DNA of 64,000 nucleotides from JACRLV01 sp045863555. GTDB taxonomy: Bacteria > Planctomycetota > Phycisphaerae > UBA1845 > Fen-1342. Each line of letters begins with the position of its first letter. The stretch's first letter is position 1. The stretch spans positions 124,001 to 188,000 of the forward strand of contig BTUU01000002.1 of assembly GCA_045863555.1 (NCBI GenBank). The letters are read 5' to 3'. The position numbers and the translations under genes were made by a program. A model generated the notes under the pieces. It was not told the origin of the DNA, ran no database searches, and was given only the letters and a program-made list of their open reading frames with translations. Shown in pieces: positions 33,117-42,324 of this stretch.

Positions 33117-35030
33117 CTAACCGCCGACGATGTCATCCGGCGGGACGACGTTCTTGCCGGGGTAGTACTTTTCGAAGGCGGTGCGGCGGGCCGCCCGGTA
33201 GAAGATTGAGAGCCGGTCCCAGTCGAACTGCTCCGCGTAGCTCTCGACCCGGTTGCGCATCGCGATGCGGTCGCGAAGCGTCATCTTGCAGAGATTGTGC
33301 AGCCAGCCCGCCACCTGGTAGACCGTCGTCTCGTAGCTGACGCGCCGCCGCCGGGCGACGTACATGCCGTGGGCGTCGTGGTCGGCGAAATGGTCCATCA
33401 GGTACGACCCGAAGCCGCTCAGGTCGCTCGTGATCGCCGGCACGCCGCGCACGATGCACTCCATCGGCGTGTAGCCCCACGGCTCGTAGTAGCTCGGAAA
33501 GACGCCGAGATTGCAGCCGCGGACGAAGTGGTCGTATTCCAGGCCGAGCATCGGGCTGGTCGACGTGATGAAGTCGGGGTGGAAGACGACCTTCACCGGA
33601 TCGTCGGCGGCGTTGAGCAGGTTGCGGCGGCGCAGGTGCTGGAGCACGGGGTCGCCGAGGTCGTCCTCGAGGTCGTGCGTGACAACGAGCGGCTGCGCGG
33701 CCTGGCGCCAGGCGTGCATCATGCGTTTGAGGCGCACCCGGGCGTATTCATCGATGAGTTCCTCGACGCCGGGAAAGCGGCCGGCGGCGGCGCAGCGAAA
33801 GAGCGTGCGGCCCATGTCCTCCTTGATGTGATTGCAGGCCTGGTGCAGCTCGTGGAACATCGCCTGCTGGTTGAGCGCCTGGACATTGAGTCCGCGATAA
33901 TTGGCCCGGGTCACAATGAACGCCACGACCGTCACGCCCGTCGGCTCGGCCTTGAGCCGGCGGTTCAGCTCGTCGAGCGCGTCGATGAAGACGTCGAAGC
34001 CCTTGTTGCGGTACTCGTAGCGACCCGCGGAGAAGACGTAGAGCGTCCGTTCCAGATCGAACGTATAGCTGGGGAAGAAGTGGCCCATCACGAATTCGTG
34101 GATGTGCCCCTTCGCCTCGCGGTGCAGCACCTGGAACTCGTGCGGCGCGGCGAAGCGCTCGACGTTCAGCCCGTTGGGCAGCAGGGCATCGGCGGGGCGG
34201 CCGAGGAAGTGCTGGGCCTCCTGCGCGGTGATGTCCGAGACCGTCGTGAACACGTCCGCCGACTGGGCGCAGGCCCGCTCGATCTGGAAGCGCGACAGGA
34301 TGCCGTGCTCGGCCGCGACGCGCTCCGGGTCGAACGACGTCAGGTTTTCGTACAGGTCGATGTTGGCGGCGCTCAGGCTTCGGCCGACAAGCGTCGCGTG
34401 GGTGGTGAAAACGGTGGGGAACTGCACCTGGCGTTTTTTGATAAGCGCCGCCGCCAGCCCGCCCTGCCACTCGTGGAAGTGGCCGAGCATCGGGCGGCCG
34501 TCGAGCCGGCGGTGGATCGCGGTCAGCAAGTCGGTCAGGGCGTAGCCGAAGAGGATGATCGGATCGACCTCGGGGTCAGGTCCATAGATCGAGACGCCGA
34601 AGTCCTTCCAGAGAAAGTACTTCATCTCGTCGAGCTTCGGCCGCAGGGGTTCGACGTCGATCAGCAGGACGCGCGGGCGGCCGCTGATGAGCCAGCGGCC
34701 CGCGTGGACATGCACGCCCGCCTCGCGCATCTCGTGGATGGCGTCGCCGACAGCGCCGTCAACGCGGTGGGGTTCGAACTCGATCCGCGCGGAGGATTCC
34801 CGATAGGGTCCGACGGTCCAGTAGCCGTCGCCCCAGCGTCTCACGGCCGCGGGGGCCTTGCTGCGGAGAACGGTGTAGATGCCGCCGGCCTGCGAGCAGA
34901 CTTCCCAGGAGGCCTCGAAGATCAACGGTCCGGTCGTGTCGGCGGTGACGACGTGATCGGGTGCGCGGAGCACGCGACGGTCATGGATCTGCCGCCGATC
35001 GCTGGGCGGTATGCGCGCCGATTGGTTCAT
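33117..35030 (-). CDS. Glycogen synthase of the eukaryotic type (GT3)
   Basis: A 637-residue glycosyltransferase that elongates alpha-1,4-glucan. It follows fungal and animal glycogen synthase rather than bacterial GlgA. Evidence is the N-terminal ASWEVCSQAGGIYTVLRSKA (40-59), HFHEWQGGLAAALIKKR near 182, FTTHATLVGRSLSAAN near 205, the basic patch RYEYRNKGFDVFIDAL, and the donor-site motif PSYYEPWGYTPMECIVRGVP near 510-529. The typical C-terminal phosphoregulatory tail of eukaryotes is absent. From family knowledge GT3 uses UDP-glucose, and GlgA usually ADP-glucose. No branching enzyme or phosphorylase lies nearby. The gene is divergent from the FHA-like gene. Confidence 0.9.
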   Translation of the reverse strand: MNQSARIPPSDRRQIHDRRVLRAPDHVVTADTTGPLIFEASWEVCSQAGGIYTVLRSKAPAAVRRWGDGYWTVGPYRESSARIEFEPHRVDGAVGDAIHEMREAGVHVHAGRWLISGRPRVLLIDVEPLRPKLDEMKYFLWKDFGVSIYGPDPEVDPIILFGYALTDLLTAIHRRLDGRPMLGHFHEWQGGLAAALIKKRQVQFPTVFTTHATLVGRSLSAANIDLYENLTSFDPERVAAEHGILSRFQIERACAQSADVFTTVSDITAQEAQHFLGRPADALLPNGLNVERFAAPHEFQVLHREAKGHIHEFVMGHFFPSYTFDLERTLYVFSAGRYEYRNKGFDVFIDALDELNRRLKAEPTGVTVVAFIVTRANYRGLNVQALNQQAMFHELHQACNHIKEDMGRTLFRCAAAGRFPGVEELIDEYARVRLKRMMHAWRQAAQPLVVTHDLEDDLGDPVLQHLRRRNLLNAADDPVKVVFHPDFITSTSPMLGLEYDHFVRGCNLGVFPSYYEPWGYTPMECIVRGVPAITSDLSGFGSYLMDHFADHDAHGMYVARRRRVSYETTVYQVAGWLHNLCKMTLRDRIAMRNRVESYAEQFDWDRLSIFYRAARRTAFEKYYPGKNVVPPDDIVGG

Positions 35031-35177
35031 TGCATGCCCTGAGATAAGCGGGGACAGCGGGAAAAATTGGCCATCTCACCGCGTCTGGATGATACTACCC
35101 TCTTATCGGGCGTCCAAGGCCGACGGGTTGATCGGGTTTGCATCCGCGGTGCGAGGGGCCAGAATACAGCGAGGAAC

Positions 35178-36761
35178 ATGGCAGCGCACTACCTCGAGCT
35201 TTGCTACAACCGCCGCGAGGACGGCCAGCCGATCACGCTGATCACCGGCGTTCCGGCGGTGCGCGTTATCACGATCGGCGGTAATCCGGGCGATCTGCGC
35301 CTGCCCGGCGTCGCGCCGACGGCGATCTTCGCCCGCGTCGCGCCGGAGGGCGACCAGTTTCGGCTGCTGCCGGAATCGCCGGAAATGGAGATTTTCGTCA
35401 ACGACCGGCGCGTGCCGGCGGAGGGCGTGCTGCTCGAAGTGCACGACCAGATCACGATCGGCGAATACCGGCTCTCGTTCTGCGAGGGCGAGCAACCGGA
35501 AGAGGCGAAGCTCTTCGACACGCATCTGCGCTGGAAGGTGCCGGTATTCGCGGCGGACGCCGACGATGCGGTATTTGACGCAGCCTCGCGGCCGTATATC
35601 GAGGAGTTTGAGCTCTCGGTGCGCCATCTCGCGCAGTCGGAGAACTGGCTCGGGCTGCGCGACGCGGCGGAGAGGGAGCTGGCGCGGCTGATTCGCTCGC
35701 CCGACGCCGACCATCTCGAAGGGTACGCCCAGTACCTGTGGTGGACGCGCCTTCGGATGGCCCGCGAGGGGTCGGATCCGCGCTCGCCGGAGATCGCGCA
35801 GGAGGCGTTCGACCTGTATCCGGAGAGTCCGGTGCTGATGGTCTCCTGCGGGCTGACGTTTCTCGCGCAGCGCAATCATGCGACGGCGCGGACGGCGTTT
35901 GAGCGCGGCATCCGGGGCACGCGGAGCGCGATGCGGCCGACGACCAACGACGCGCGGCTGGGGCTGATCCTGACGAGTCACGTGGAGGAGCACGCGGACG
36001 GGGGCGTGAAACTGCGTAAGCTGCCGCGGACCGGCTGGGCGGCGCCGACGATCGCGCTGGATGCACCCGGAGACGAGGTGATCCTCTGGCGGATGGCGCT
36101 GCACGGGCGGGTCTTCGGCTCGCCCGAGCACGTGCGCTTCGCATACGCGGGGCCGGTGGAGGCGGAATCGAACGAATTCGTCGAGCTGCACCGGTGGGAG
36201 ATTTTCGACACGCAGCGCGGACTCGCGTGGCGGAGGATTCTGAAGCATCCGACGCTCACGTATACCGATCCGAGCCTGATGCTGGAGGTTGCGAGCATCC
36301 GCGGCGCGCTCGCGGAGCATCCACAGTTCACGCGGCTCTTCATCGACCGCAACGAGACGCGGCCGGATGCGCAGCCCATCCGGATCGAAGCCGGCGTGCT
36401 CGATCTGCTGCCCGCGGGCGAGACGGTCGAGGCGCGGCTCTGGTTCCAGGGCGAGCGGCTGCAATTCAAGGTCGGCAGCGCCGCGCAGCCGGGGGACATG
36501 GTCCTCCAGCACAGCCGGCTGCGGCTCGCGGTCGATGATGAGACGGCGACGATGTTCGGCGGGGGCGTGCTTCGAAAGGCCAGCCCGACGGCGCTGTCGA
36601 TCGAGGACGAGTCGGGCGAGAAATTCCTGATCGCGCTCGAGACCGCCCGGCAGGCGGCCGAAGCCAGGAAGCCGAAGAAATCGGTCGATTGGCGGGTCGT
36701 CGTGCTGGCCGTCCTGATCGTCAGCGCGCTGGGTCGGATCATCCAGCTCGCCGTGAGTTAG
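35178..36761 (+). CDS. FHA-like protein with C-terminal membrane anchor
   Basis: A 527-residue protein; the start chosen is the ATG at 35178, just after GAGGAA (in-frame ATG at 35067 is further upstream and less coding-like). Residues about 15-105 have a beta-sandwich pattern like an FHA domain (VITIGGNPGDLRLPG, then MEIFVNDRRVP, and DQITIGEYRLSF). The residues that usually bind phosphothreonine cannot be placed with confidence. Residues about 140-290 are helical and repeat-like. The C-terminal half is beta-rich with a second FHA-like stretch, and the last 25 residues form a single membrane segment (VVVLAVLIVSALGRIIQLAV). This is a tail-anchored signalling or scaffold candidate. Confidence 0.7.
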   Translation: MAAHYLELCYNRREDGQPITLITGVPAVRVITIGGNPGDLRLPGVAPTAIFARVAPEGDQFRLLPESPEMEIFVNDRRVPAEGVLLEVHDQITIGEYRLSFCEGEQPEEAKLFDTHLRWKVPVFAADADDAVFDAASRPYIEEFELSVRHLAQSENWLGLRDAAERELARLIRSPDADHLEGYAQYLWWTRLRMAREGSDPRSPEIAQEAFDLYPESPVLMVSCGLTFLAQRNHATARTAFERGIRGTRSAMRPTTNDARLGLILTSHVEEHADGGVKLRKLPRTGWAAPTIALDAPGDEVILWRMALHGRVFGSPEHVRFAYAGPVEAESNEFVELHRWEIFDTQRGLAWRRILKHPTLTYTDPSLMLEVASIRGALAEHPQFTRLFIDRNETRPDAQPIRIEAGVLDLLPAGETVEARLWFQGERLQFKVGSAAQPGDMVLQHSRLRLAVDDETATMFGGGVLRKASPTALSIEDESGEKFLIALETARQAAEARKPKKSVDWRVVVLAVLIVSALGRIIQLAVS

Positions 36762-36908
36762 CCGCCGCTCGCCGGGTTTTCCGGGAGAATTCGGCTTTCC
36801 GGGCAGCCGCGCGGCCACCTGCCGCGTCGTCCTCTGCGTCCGCCGCGATTTCGAGCGCCGGGCCGTCGCCCGACAGATCGCGGAAGCCCTTCGAACGAGG
36901 ATGCAGCC

Positions 36909-38504
36909 ATGTCGAAGCACTCCGTTTTCGCGCCGCTGCGCATGCTCGCGGCGTCCGCATCGATCGCCGTCGCGACCACCGCTGCGGGGCAGATCGTTCC
37001 CAACCGGGTTGAGAACCTGCCGTCGCCGCCCGTCGTGACGACGCACGGGCTGGCGCCGATTGTGGTGACGGCCGACCGGGAGCAGTACTTCCCAGGCGAG
37101 CTGGCGCTGATCTCCGCGCGGCTCGTCGAGCCCGCCCCGCCCGGTGCGACCGCATATCTCTACGTCGCGCGGGAACAGGACGCGGGCGAGGCAGAGACGA
37201 TCTGGGAACTCGAGCAGACGATCGACGGGCTCGAGTTTACGTTCGGCGCACCGATCGAGATGCCGCGCACGCACTTCGCCGGCGTCGTCATCACCGGACC
37301 CGGCGGCGAGCCGCTGGCCGCCGGCGATGTCGATCTCGGCGTCGGAGCGGGTCTCGACACGGTTCCATCCGAGATCCGGACATACGAGCTGTTTGATCTG
37401 GACATTGAGCGATTGCGCGAGGATATGGTCCGCGCGGCCGCGAACGGCGACGTGCTGGACGTCGCACTGGGTTCGCGGGCGTTCACGCTGAGCCTGACAG
37501 ACAATTCTGAGATCATCGAGGGCGTCGATCTGACCGGTTTCGGCAGCGTCGTCCTGCTGGCGGGGAGCGTGGCCGATGCGCCGGGATCAACGGTCGCGAT
37601 CACGATCGTGGATCGGCAGGTGCACATGTGGATCGACCCGGATGGTCCCGTCAGCGATTCCGACGCGCTGTTCATCGTCGAACCGACGGCGCTGCACGAC
37701 CCGACGCGGCCCAGCGGTGAATGCATCGGGTATCTTGCCCGCGACGTCGACGTTCCACCCATTGATTTCGACGAGCCCGCGCCGCTCCGCGATCCGAACG
37801 GCCGCCGGCGGCCGGCCGCGCCCGGCGACGAAGCGCCGTCGGCCGACGACGACGAAACCGACGGCGACGAACCCGCGCCGCGCACGGCGTATCGAATCCT
37901 GCTGAACCTCTTTTCCGACACCGGCTTCAGTTCGACGACGAATCGCGTGTTTCACCACGTCAACGTCTGCGACGCCGTCTTCCGCCAGCGACTTGGGACG
38001 CGCGTCTTCGGCGTAATGATGAACCTGATCAACACGAACGCGTACCCGGATGTTCACGCGGGCTTCCTGAACCAGTTCCAGACGGACTACTGGTATTTCG
38101 GCTTCAATGAGATGCTCGACGTGCTCTACACGAACAACCCGGGGAACATTGCGTACGGATCGAGGCTCGGCGAGGCGCGCTGGCTGCGGGCGCAGTGGGC
38201 GGGCGATGCGAACGCCTATGGCTGGGTGCGGAATGCGGGTTCGGATTATGTCTGCCTCCTCACGGGCCTGCATGAGATTTCGCACATTCTCGGGGCGTCG
38301 AATTCGGGCACGGGACATTCGAGCGAGGTGCTGCGGACGCACTGCCGCAAGCGCGTCTTCGGCGTCTGCGTGAAGCGGCACTACATCTACTCGGTCATGC
38401 GGGCGACGCTCGACCCCAGCCGCGTCGTTCCTGAATGGCGCTACACCGACCGCCAGGCGCTGCTGAACGTCATCCGCAACACGCCCGGTCACTTCCGATT
38501 CTGA
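36909..38504 (+). CDS. Secreted zinc metallopeptidase-like protein (M12-type motif)
   Basis: A 531-residue exported protein with signal peptide MLAASASIAVATTAAGQ. The N-terminal half (about 30-300) is beta-rich, with a macroglobulin-like opening PIVVTADREQYFPGE. An acidic linker (about 300-330) leads into a reprolysin-like catalytic domain: RILLNLFSDTGFSSTTNRVF, then the zinc motif CLLTGLHEISHILGASNSGTGHSS (HExxH at about 455-459). A third histidine comes later than in the classical HExxHxxGxxH. A downstream methionine (YSVMRATL) could be the Met-turn. These residues make peptidase activity plausible, but the family is assigned from motif only. Confidence 0.75.
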   Translation: MSKHSVFAPLRMLAASASIAVATTAAGQIVPNRVENLPSPPVVTTHGLAPIVVTADREQYFPGELALISARLVEPAPPGATAYLYVAREQDAGEAETIWELEQTIDGLEFTFGAPIEMPRTHFAGVVITGPGGEPLAAGDVDLGVGAGLDTVPSEIRTYELFDLDIERLREDMVRAAANGDVLDVALGSRAFTLSLTDNSEIIEGVDLTGFGSVVLLAGSVADAPGSTVAITIVDRQVHMWIDPDGPVSDSDALFIVEPTALHDPTRPSGECIGYLARDVDVPPIDFDEPAPLRDPNGRRRPAAPGDEAPSADDDETDGDEPAPRTAYRILLNLFSDTGFSSTTNRVFHHVNVCDAVFRQRLGTRVFGVMMNLINTNAYPDVHAGFLNQFQTDYWYFGFNEMLDVLYTNNPGNIAYGSRLGEARWLRAQWAGDANAYGWVRNAGSDYVCLLTGLHEISHILGASNSGTGHSSEVLRTHCRKRVFGVCVKRHYIYSVMRATLDPSRVVPEWRYTDRQALLNVIRNTPGHFRF

Positions 38505-38536
38505 ATGGCAGTCGACGGGTCTCTCGCGCGTGCCGG

Positions 38537-40762
38537 CTACCGTCGCCGCACGGTAAGCGGCACGCGGGCTGCGCCGGAGGACTGGGCGGCGAGCGTGATG
38601 CGAACGGACTTGAACGCGGGCGTGTGTGATTCGGGGTCTTCGTCGCGCGGAACGAGAATGTTTGCCTCGGGGGCGTACATCGCCGCGCAGCCCGGGTGGA
38701 TATCGAACGGGCGGACGAGGATGTCGCGCATCTCGCCGGCGCTGCTCCGCACGGTGACGCTCCAGTCCTCGCGCAGGCCCAGACGCCCGATGTCCGCGGG
38801 ATTCATGAGGATGACATTGCGGCGCTCCTGTCCGCGGTAGAGATCCTCTTCGTCGTACACGACCGTGTTGAACTGGCCTTCGCTGCGGATCGTCATGAGG
38901 CGGAGTTCCCCGTCGGTCTGCTCGATCTTCGGCAGTTGGGTGATGGAGAATTTCGCGCGGCCGGACTTCGTCGGAAAGCGCGCCGCGTGGAACGTGCGGC
39001 CGGCGACCTGAAATTCCTGCTTCGTGCGTTCGATATCGGCGACTGCCGAATAGCCGGGGATGCACGCGGCGATCGCGGCCCGGATGTCGTTGTGCCGCGC
39101 CATGCCCGCCCAGTCGATCGGCGTGCGGTCGCCGAGCACGGCCGCGCCCCACGCCGCGATGATCTCGACCTCGGAGCGCGGGCCGGGCAGGCGGGCCGGG
39201 CCGCCGTCGCTGAGTCGGACATAATTGAACATCGATTCCTGTGTGGTCGCCTGCGATTCCTCGTCCCGGGCCTTCACGGGCAGGATGAGCGTTTCCTTCG
39301 CCCGGCCCCAGGCGTGGCCGGTGTTCAGCGTCGTGTTCAGGTAGACCACGGAGTCGAGCTTGGCGAAGGCGGCCGTCGTCCATGCGGCGTCCGGGTTGCT
39401 GCCGAAGAGGTTTCCGCCGAGGCACCACGCGGCCGAGAGGCTGCCCGTGTCCATCGCCCGCACGCAGGCGAGCGTGTCGAGTCCCGGCGTCGTGGGGAGC
39501 GTCACGCCGAAGTGCGATTCGATCGAGCGGAGCACGGGCTCGGCGAGCTGCGGCGTCACGCCGACGGAGCCGATGCCCTGCACGTTGCTGTGGCCGCGGA
39601 TGGGCAGCAGGCCCGCGTGCGGCCGGCCGACCATGCCGCGCAGCAGGGCGAGATTGACGATCGCCCGGACATTGTCGACGCCGTGGACGTGGTGCGTGAT
39701 GCCCATGGTCCAGGCGAACACAGTCGCGCGGCTGGCGGCGTACGTCGCCGCGGCGCGCTCGATTTCGTCCCGGCCAACGCCGCTGCCGCCGACGATCTCC
39801 GGCCAGGAAAGCCCGCGGGCGAACGCGGCGAATTCGGTGAACGCATCCGTGTTCGCGGCGACGTAGTCCTGCGCGATCGCGCCGGGGTGCGACTCCAGCA
39901 GCGACTTGGCCACGCCCGTAAGCAGCGCGATATCGCCGCCGATCGTGGGCATGAGATACTGGCTGGCGATCTCCTGGCCGAAGAGGAGCGTCCGCAGGTT
40001 CGAGGGCACGTTGAACTTGACTAGGCCGGTCTCGCGGAGCGGATTGACGACGATCACCTGCCCGCCGCGCCGGCGCAGGCGCGTGAGCGATTCCATCAGC
40101 CGCGGATGGTTCGAGGCGGGGTTGCCGCCGATGAGGAAGAACAGGTCGCAGTGGTGCAGGTCGTCGAGCGTGATCGTGGCCGTGGCCGTGCCGAGCGTGG
40201 CCTTCAGCCCGACGCCGCTGGCCTGGTGGCAGTAGTAGCTGCAATTGTTGACGTTGTTCGTGCCGTAGAGGCGGGCGAAGAGCTGGAGCAGAAAGGCGGC
40301 TTCGTTCGACGAGCGGCCGCTGGAATAAAAGAAGCTGCGGTTCGCGGATGCGCTGCGAAGGCGATCGACGCAGAGCTGCATCGCCTCGTCCCAGCCGATC
40401 GGGCGGTAGTGCGTGTCGCCCGGCCCGGCGTAGACGGGGTCGTTCAGCCGGCCCATGTGCTCCAGATCGCGCGGCGTGAAGCGGCGGAGGGCGTCGAAGC
40501 CGTACGCGGCGAAGAACTCGGGCCCGATGCGGCCCTGCATGTCGGCGGCCATCGCCTGCATCGACTTCTTGCAGACTTCCGGAAACCCGCCGCGCTCGTT
40601 GACCATACCGCCGCGCTGGCCGCCCATGCCCAGTGCGCAGGTCTTGCAGGCATTGCGGCTGCGGAGGGCGCGGTAGAAGCGCCAGAAGCCGCCGGCGCGC
40701 CAGGCGGTCTTCACGGAGTACCAGATTGCGGGCCAGCCGCCGCCGGCTTTGACGCGTCGCAT
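38537..40762 (-). CDS. Molybdopterin oxidoreductase of the FdhF/YdeP family
   Basis: A 741-residue bis-MGD molybdenum enzyme. The start at 40762 gives a cysteine set C39, C42 and C64 at the N-terminus (ACKTCALGMGGQRGG), which may hold a reduced or modified Fe-S site. The molybdenum ligand position is a cysteine (Cys178 in NNCSYYCHQASGVGL), aligned with the selenocysteine of formate dehydrogenase H. Later motifs FLIGGNPASNHPRLMESL, MPTIGGDIALLTGVAKSLLE, RGHSNVQGIGSVG and GRAKFSI fit the YdeP branch. Members are linked to acid resistance and formate metabolism, with the electron donor unknown. No FdhD or formate genes are near. Confidence 0.88.
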   Translation of the reverse strand: MRRVKAGGGWPAIWYSVKTAWRAGGFWRFYRALRSRNACKTCALGMGGQRGGMVNERGGFPEVCKKSMQAMAADMQGRIGPEFFAAYGFDALRRFTPRDLEHMGRLNDPVYAGPGDTHYRPIGWDEAMQLCVDRLRSASANRSFFYSSGRSSNEAAFLLQLFARLYGTNNVNNCSYYCHQASGVGLKATLGTATATITLDDLHHCDLFFLIGGNPASNHPRLMESLTRLRRRGGQVIVVNPLRETGLVKFNVPSNLRTLLFGQEIASQYLMPTIGGDIALLTGVAKSLLESHPGAIAQDYVAANTDAFTEFAAFARGLSWPEIVGGSGVGRDEIERAAATYAASRATVFAWTMGITHHVHGVDNVRAIVNLALLRGMVGRPHAGLLPIRGHSNVQGIGSVGVTPQLAEPVLRSIESHFGVTLPTTPGLDTLACVRAMDTGSLSAAWCLGGNLFGSNPDAAWTTAAFAKLDSVVYLNTTLNTGHAWGRAKETLILPVKARDEESQATTQESMFNYVRLSDGGPARLPGPRSEVEIIAAWGAAVLGDRTPIDWAGMARHNDIRAAIAACIPGYSAVADIERTKQEFQVAGRTFHAARFPTKSGRAKFSITQLPKIEQTDGELRLMTIRSEGQFNTVVYDEEDLYRGQERRNVILMNPADIGRLGLREDWSVTVRSSAGEMRDILVRPFDIHPGCAAMYAPEANILVPRDEDPESHTPAFKSVRITLAAQSSGAARVPLTVRRR

Positions 40763-40914
40763 GTCGCCTGCTGCGCTTTCAGATGCCCGAACTACGATCG
40801 CTGAATCTGCCGCCGATCGGACCGTCATCGGAAAAAAGCTCGATCAGGACCGTCGGATTGATCGCCGGATCCGGTGCCGATCGGGAGGATTCGCCGCGAG
40901 CCGCAGGGAGGAGT

Positions 40915-42066
40915 CTAATTCGAAGACGCGCTCGACTCCATCTCGCGCGCGTCGGGTCGCGACTCTTCCTTCGGATATTCGATCGTGATCGACTGCGTGA
41001 GGATCGGCTCCTCGTCCTGGCCGCTGTAGAGCTTGGCGACGAACTCGGCGCCGCCCGTCGCCGTCAGCGCTTTCACGGGGACCTCATACTGCATGCCGCG
41101 GACGGGGTTGACTCCGCTCCAGACGAAGTTCTCCTCGAAGAGCACGTCGCCCTCTTCTGTCGCGACGACGACGCGAAACGAATTGAACTCCGCTTCCCTG
41201 GGCAGGCCGCGCGCGGCGACGAGGATCTTCTCCCGGCGGCTGGGGACCTTGCGGATCTCGTTGTACTCCCCGTCGAGGTAGTTCGCGGCGACGACCAGCA
41301 TGTCGCTGTCGAGTTCGACCTCCTTCTGGATCGGCGCGACGCCCTCGTAGAGCCCCGTCGCCAGCGCGACCGCGCATTCGCGGGCGAGATCCGCCGCGGA
41401 CGCCGCCGGGGGGCCGCCACGGTTCACCGCCTCGCGCTCCACCGGCTGGATCATCACCGTCTTCAGCACGGCCGCGGTGGCCGTGTCATACACGCGGAGG
41501 CTGCCGCCGACGCGGGCGGCGTGGCGGTAGACGGGAATCTGCTCGACGCGGGCGACGAGCGGCCGGCCGGCGGCGTCGAAGAGGATGCGGCCGCGCCGGT
41601 CGCGCGCGTAGATGGGGCGCTGCTCCATCTGCATGGTCTGTTCGAGGTCGTAGACGTTGAGGATGCCCATGACGATCGCCTGTGCCGCCTGGATGCGGCC
41701 GGCGGGGATCACCGTGGCCGGGTCGGCGACGTCGGCGAGGCGTGAGAGATCCTGCTCGGTGAGGACGTCCCCGAGCGCATCTCGAGCCAGAACGCGGAAC
41801 GCGCCGTTGCCCGTGAGCTGCTCTTCGACGAGGAAGGTCGCCTGGGCCGCCGCGTCCGCGACCCCCGGCTTCCGGGCGAGCGGGGCGAGAACCTGAAACG
41901 GCACGACGGCGACGCGTTCATATTTCGAGTAGGGCCAGCCGGGGTCGCGCGTGATCATCGCCACGCCCTTGCCGCCCGAACCGCCGCAGCCGGTGAGGAG
42001 GGCGAGCGCGAGAATGAACCCCGCGGCGACGGCGGCCTTCCGCTGAATCCTCAGAACCATCCCCAC
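40915..42066 (-). CDS. Lipoprotein of unknown function (CsgG-like pattern)
   Basis: A 383-residue lipoprotein with signal FILALALLTGC and a Gly-rich tether. After about residue 45 the pattern YERVAVVPFQVLAPLA, then AAQATFLVEEQLTGNGAFRV, and AAQAIVMGILNVYDL resembles the start of CsgG-type and related envelope-assembly lipoproteins, where a strand-helix-strand unit precedes a conserved pore. The remaining residues form a beta-rich C-terminal region (EVPVKALTATGGAEFVAKL). The comparison is from pattern only. It is the last gene of a three-gene minus-strand operon, 3 bases after the small lipoprotein gene. Confidence 0.75.
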   Translation of the reverse strand: MGMVLRIQRKAAVAAGFILALALLTGCGGSGGKGVAMITRDPGWPYSKYERVAVVPFQVLAPLARKPGVADAAAQATFLVEEQLTGNGAFRVLARDALGDVLTEQDLSRLADVADPATVIPAGRIQAAQAIVMGILNVYDLEQTMQMEQRPIYARDRRGRILFDAAGRPLVARVEQIPVYRHAARVGGSLRVYDTATAAVLKTVMIQPVEREAVNRGGPPAASAADLARECAVALATGLYEGVAPIQKEVELDSDMLVVAANYLDGEYNEIRKVPSRREKILVAARGLPREAEFNSFRVVVATEEGDVLFEENFVWSGVNPVRGMQYEVPVKALTATGGAEFVAKLYSGQDEEPILTQSITIEYPKEESRPDAREMESSASSN

Positions 42067-42069
42067 GAC

Positions 42070-42258
42070 TCAGGCCGTGTTCGCGGTGAGCAGACCGTCG
42101 ATCAGCGCGCGGATCAGCGAGTTGATGCCGGTCGTGATGGCGGATTCGGCGATCGACGTGATCTGCTGATCGGTCAGCGCGCAGGAACCGAGCACGAACA
42201 TCGACGAGCAGGCGGCGAGCAGCGCGCGGGCCTTGAGCGAAAAACGCACCATGTTCAT
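42070..42258 (-). CDS. Small secreted lipoprotein
   Basis: A 62-residue protein. A GAGG box lies about 6 bases before its ATG. The signal sequence ends in a lipobox (LAACSSMFVLGSC), so the mature lipoprotein would be only about 35 residues (ALTDQQITSIAESAITTGIN and a hydrophobic/polar tail). It lies between the SH3-like gene (66 bases upstream) and the CsgG-like gene (3 bases downstream). Function unknown; its position suggests it works with the larger lipoprotein. Confidence 0.65.
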   Translation of the reverse strand: MNMVRFSLKARALLAACSSMFVLGSCALTDQQITSIAESAITTGINSLIRALIDGLLTANTA

Positions 42259-42324
42259 TTCATCCTCTCGAATTACGGGCCAGCAGACGATTTCCGGGCG
42301 GACCGACGCGCGGCCGCCGCGAAT

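Noticed and set aside
33297..35042. Open frame of about 580 codons opposite the glycogen synthase
   Set aside because: The opposite strand carries an unmistakable GT3 enzyme; the frame is a shadow without motifs.
35103..40244. Two long minus-strand frames across the FHA-like, metallopeptidase and molybdoenzyme genes
   Set aside because: They are repetitive Arg/Pro/His sequences; the second partly runs in a wrong frame of the molybdoenzyme gene. No signal peptide, motif or ribosome-binding site.
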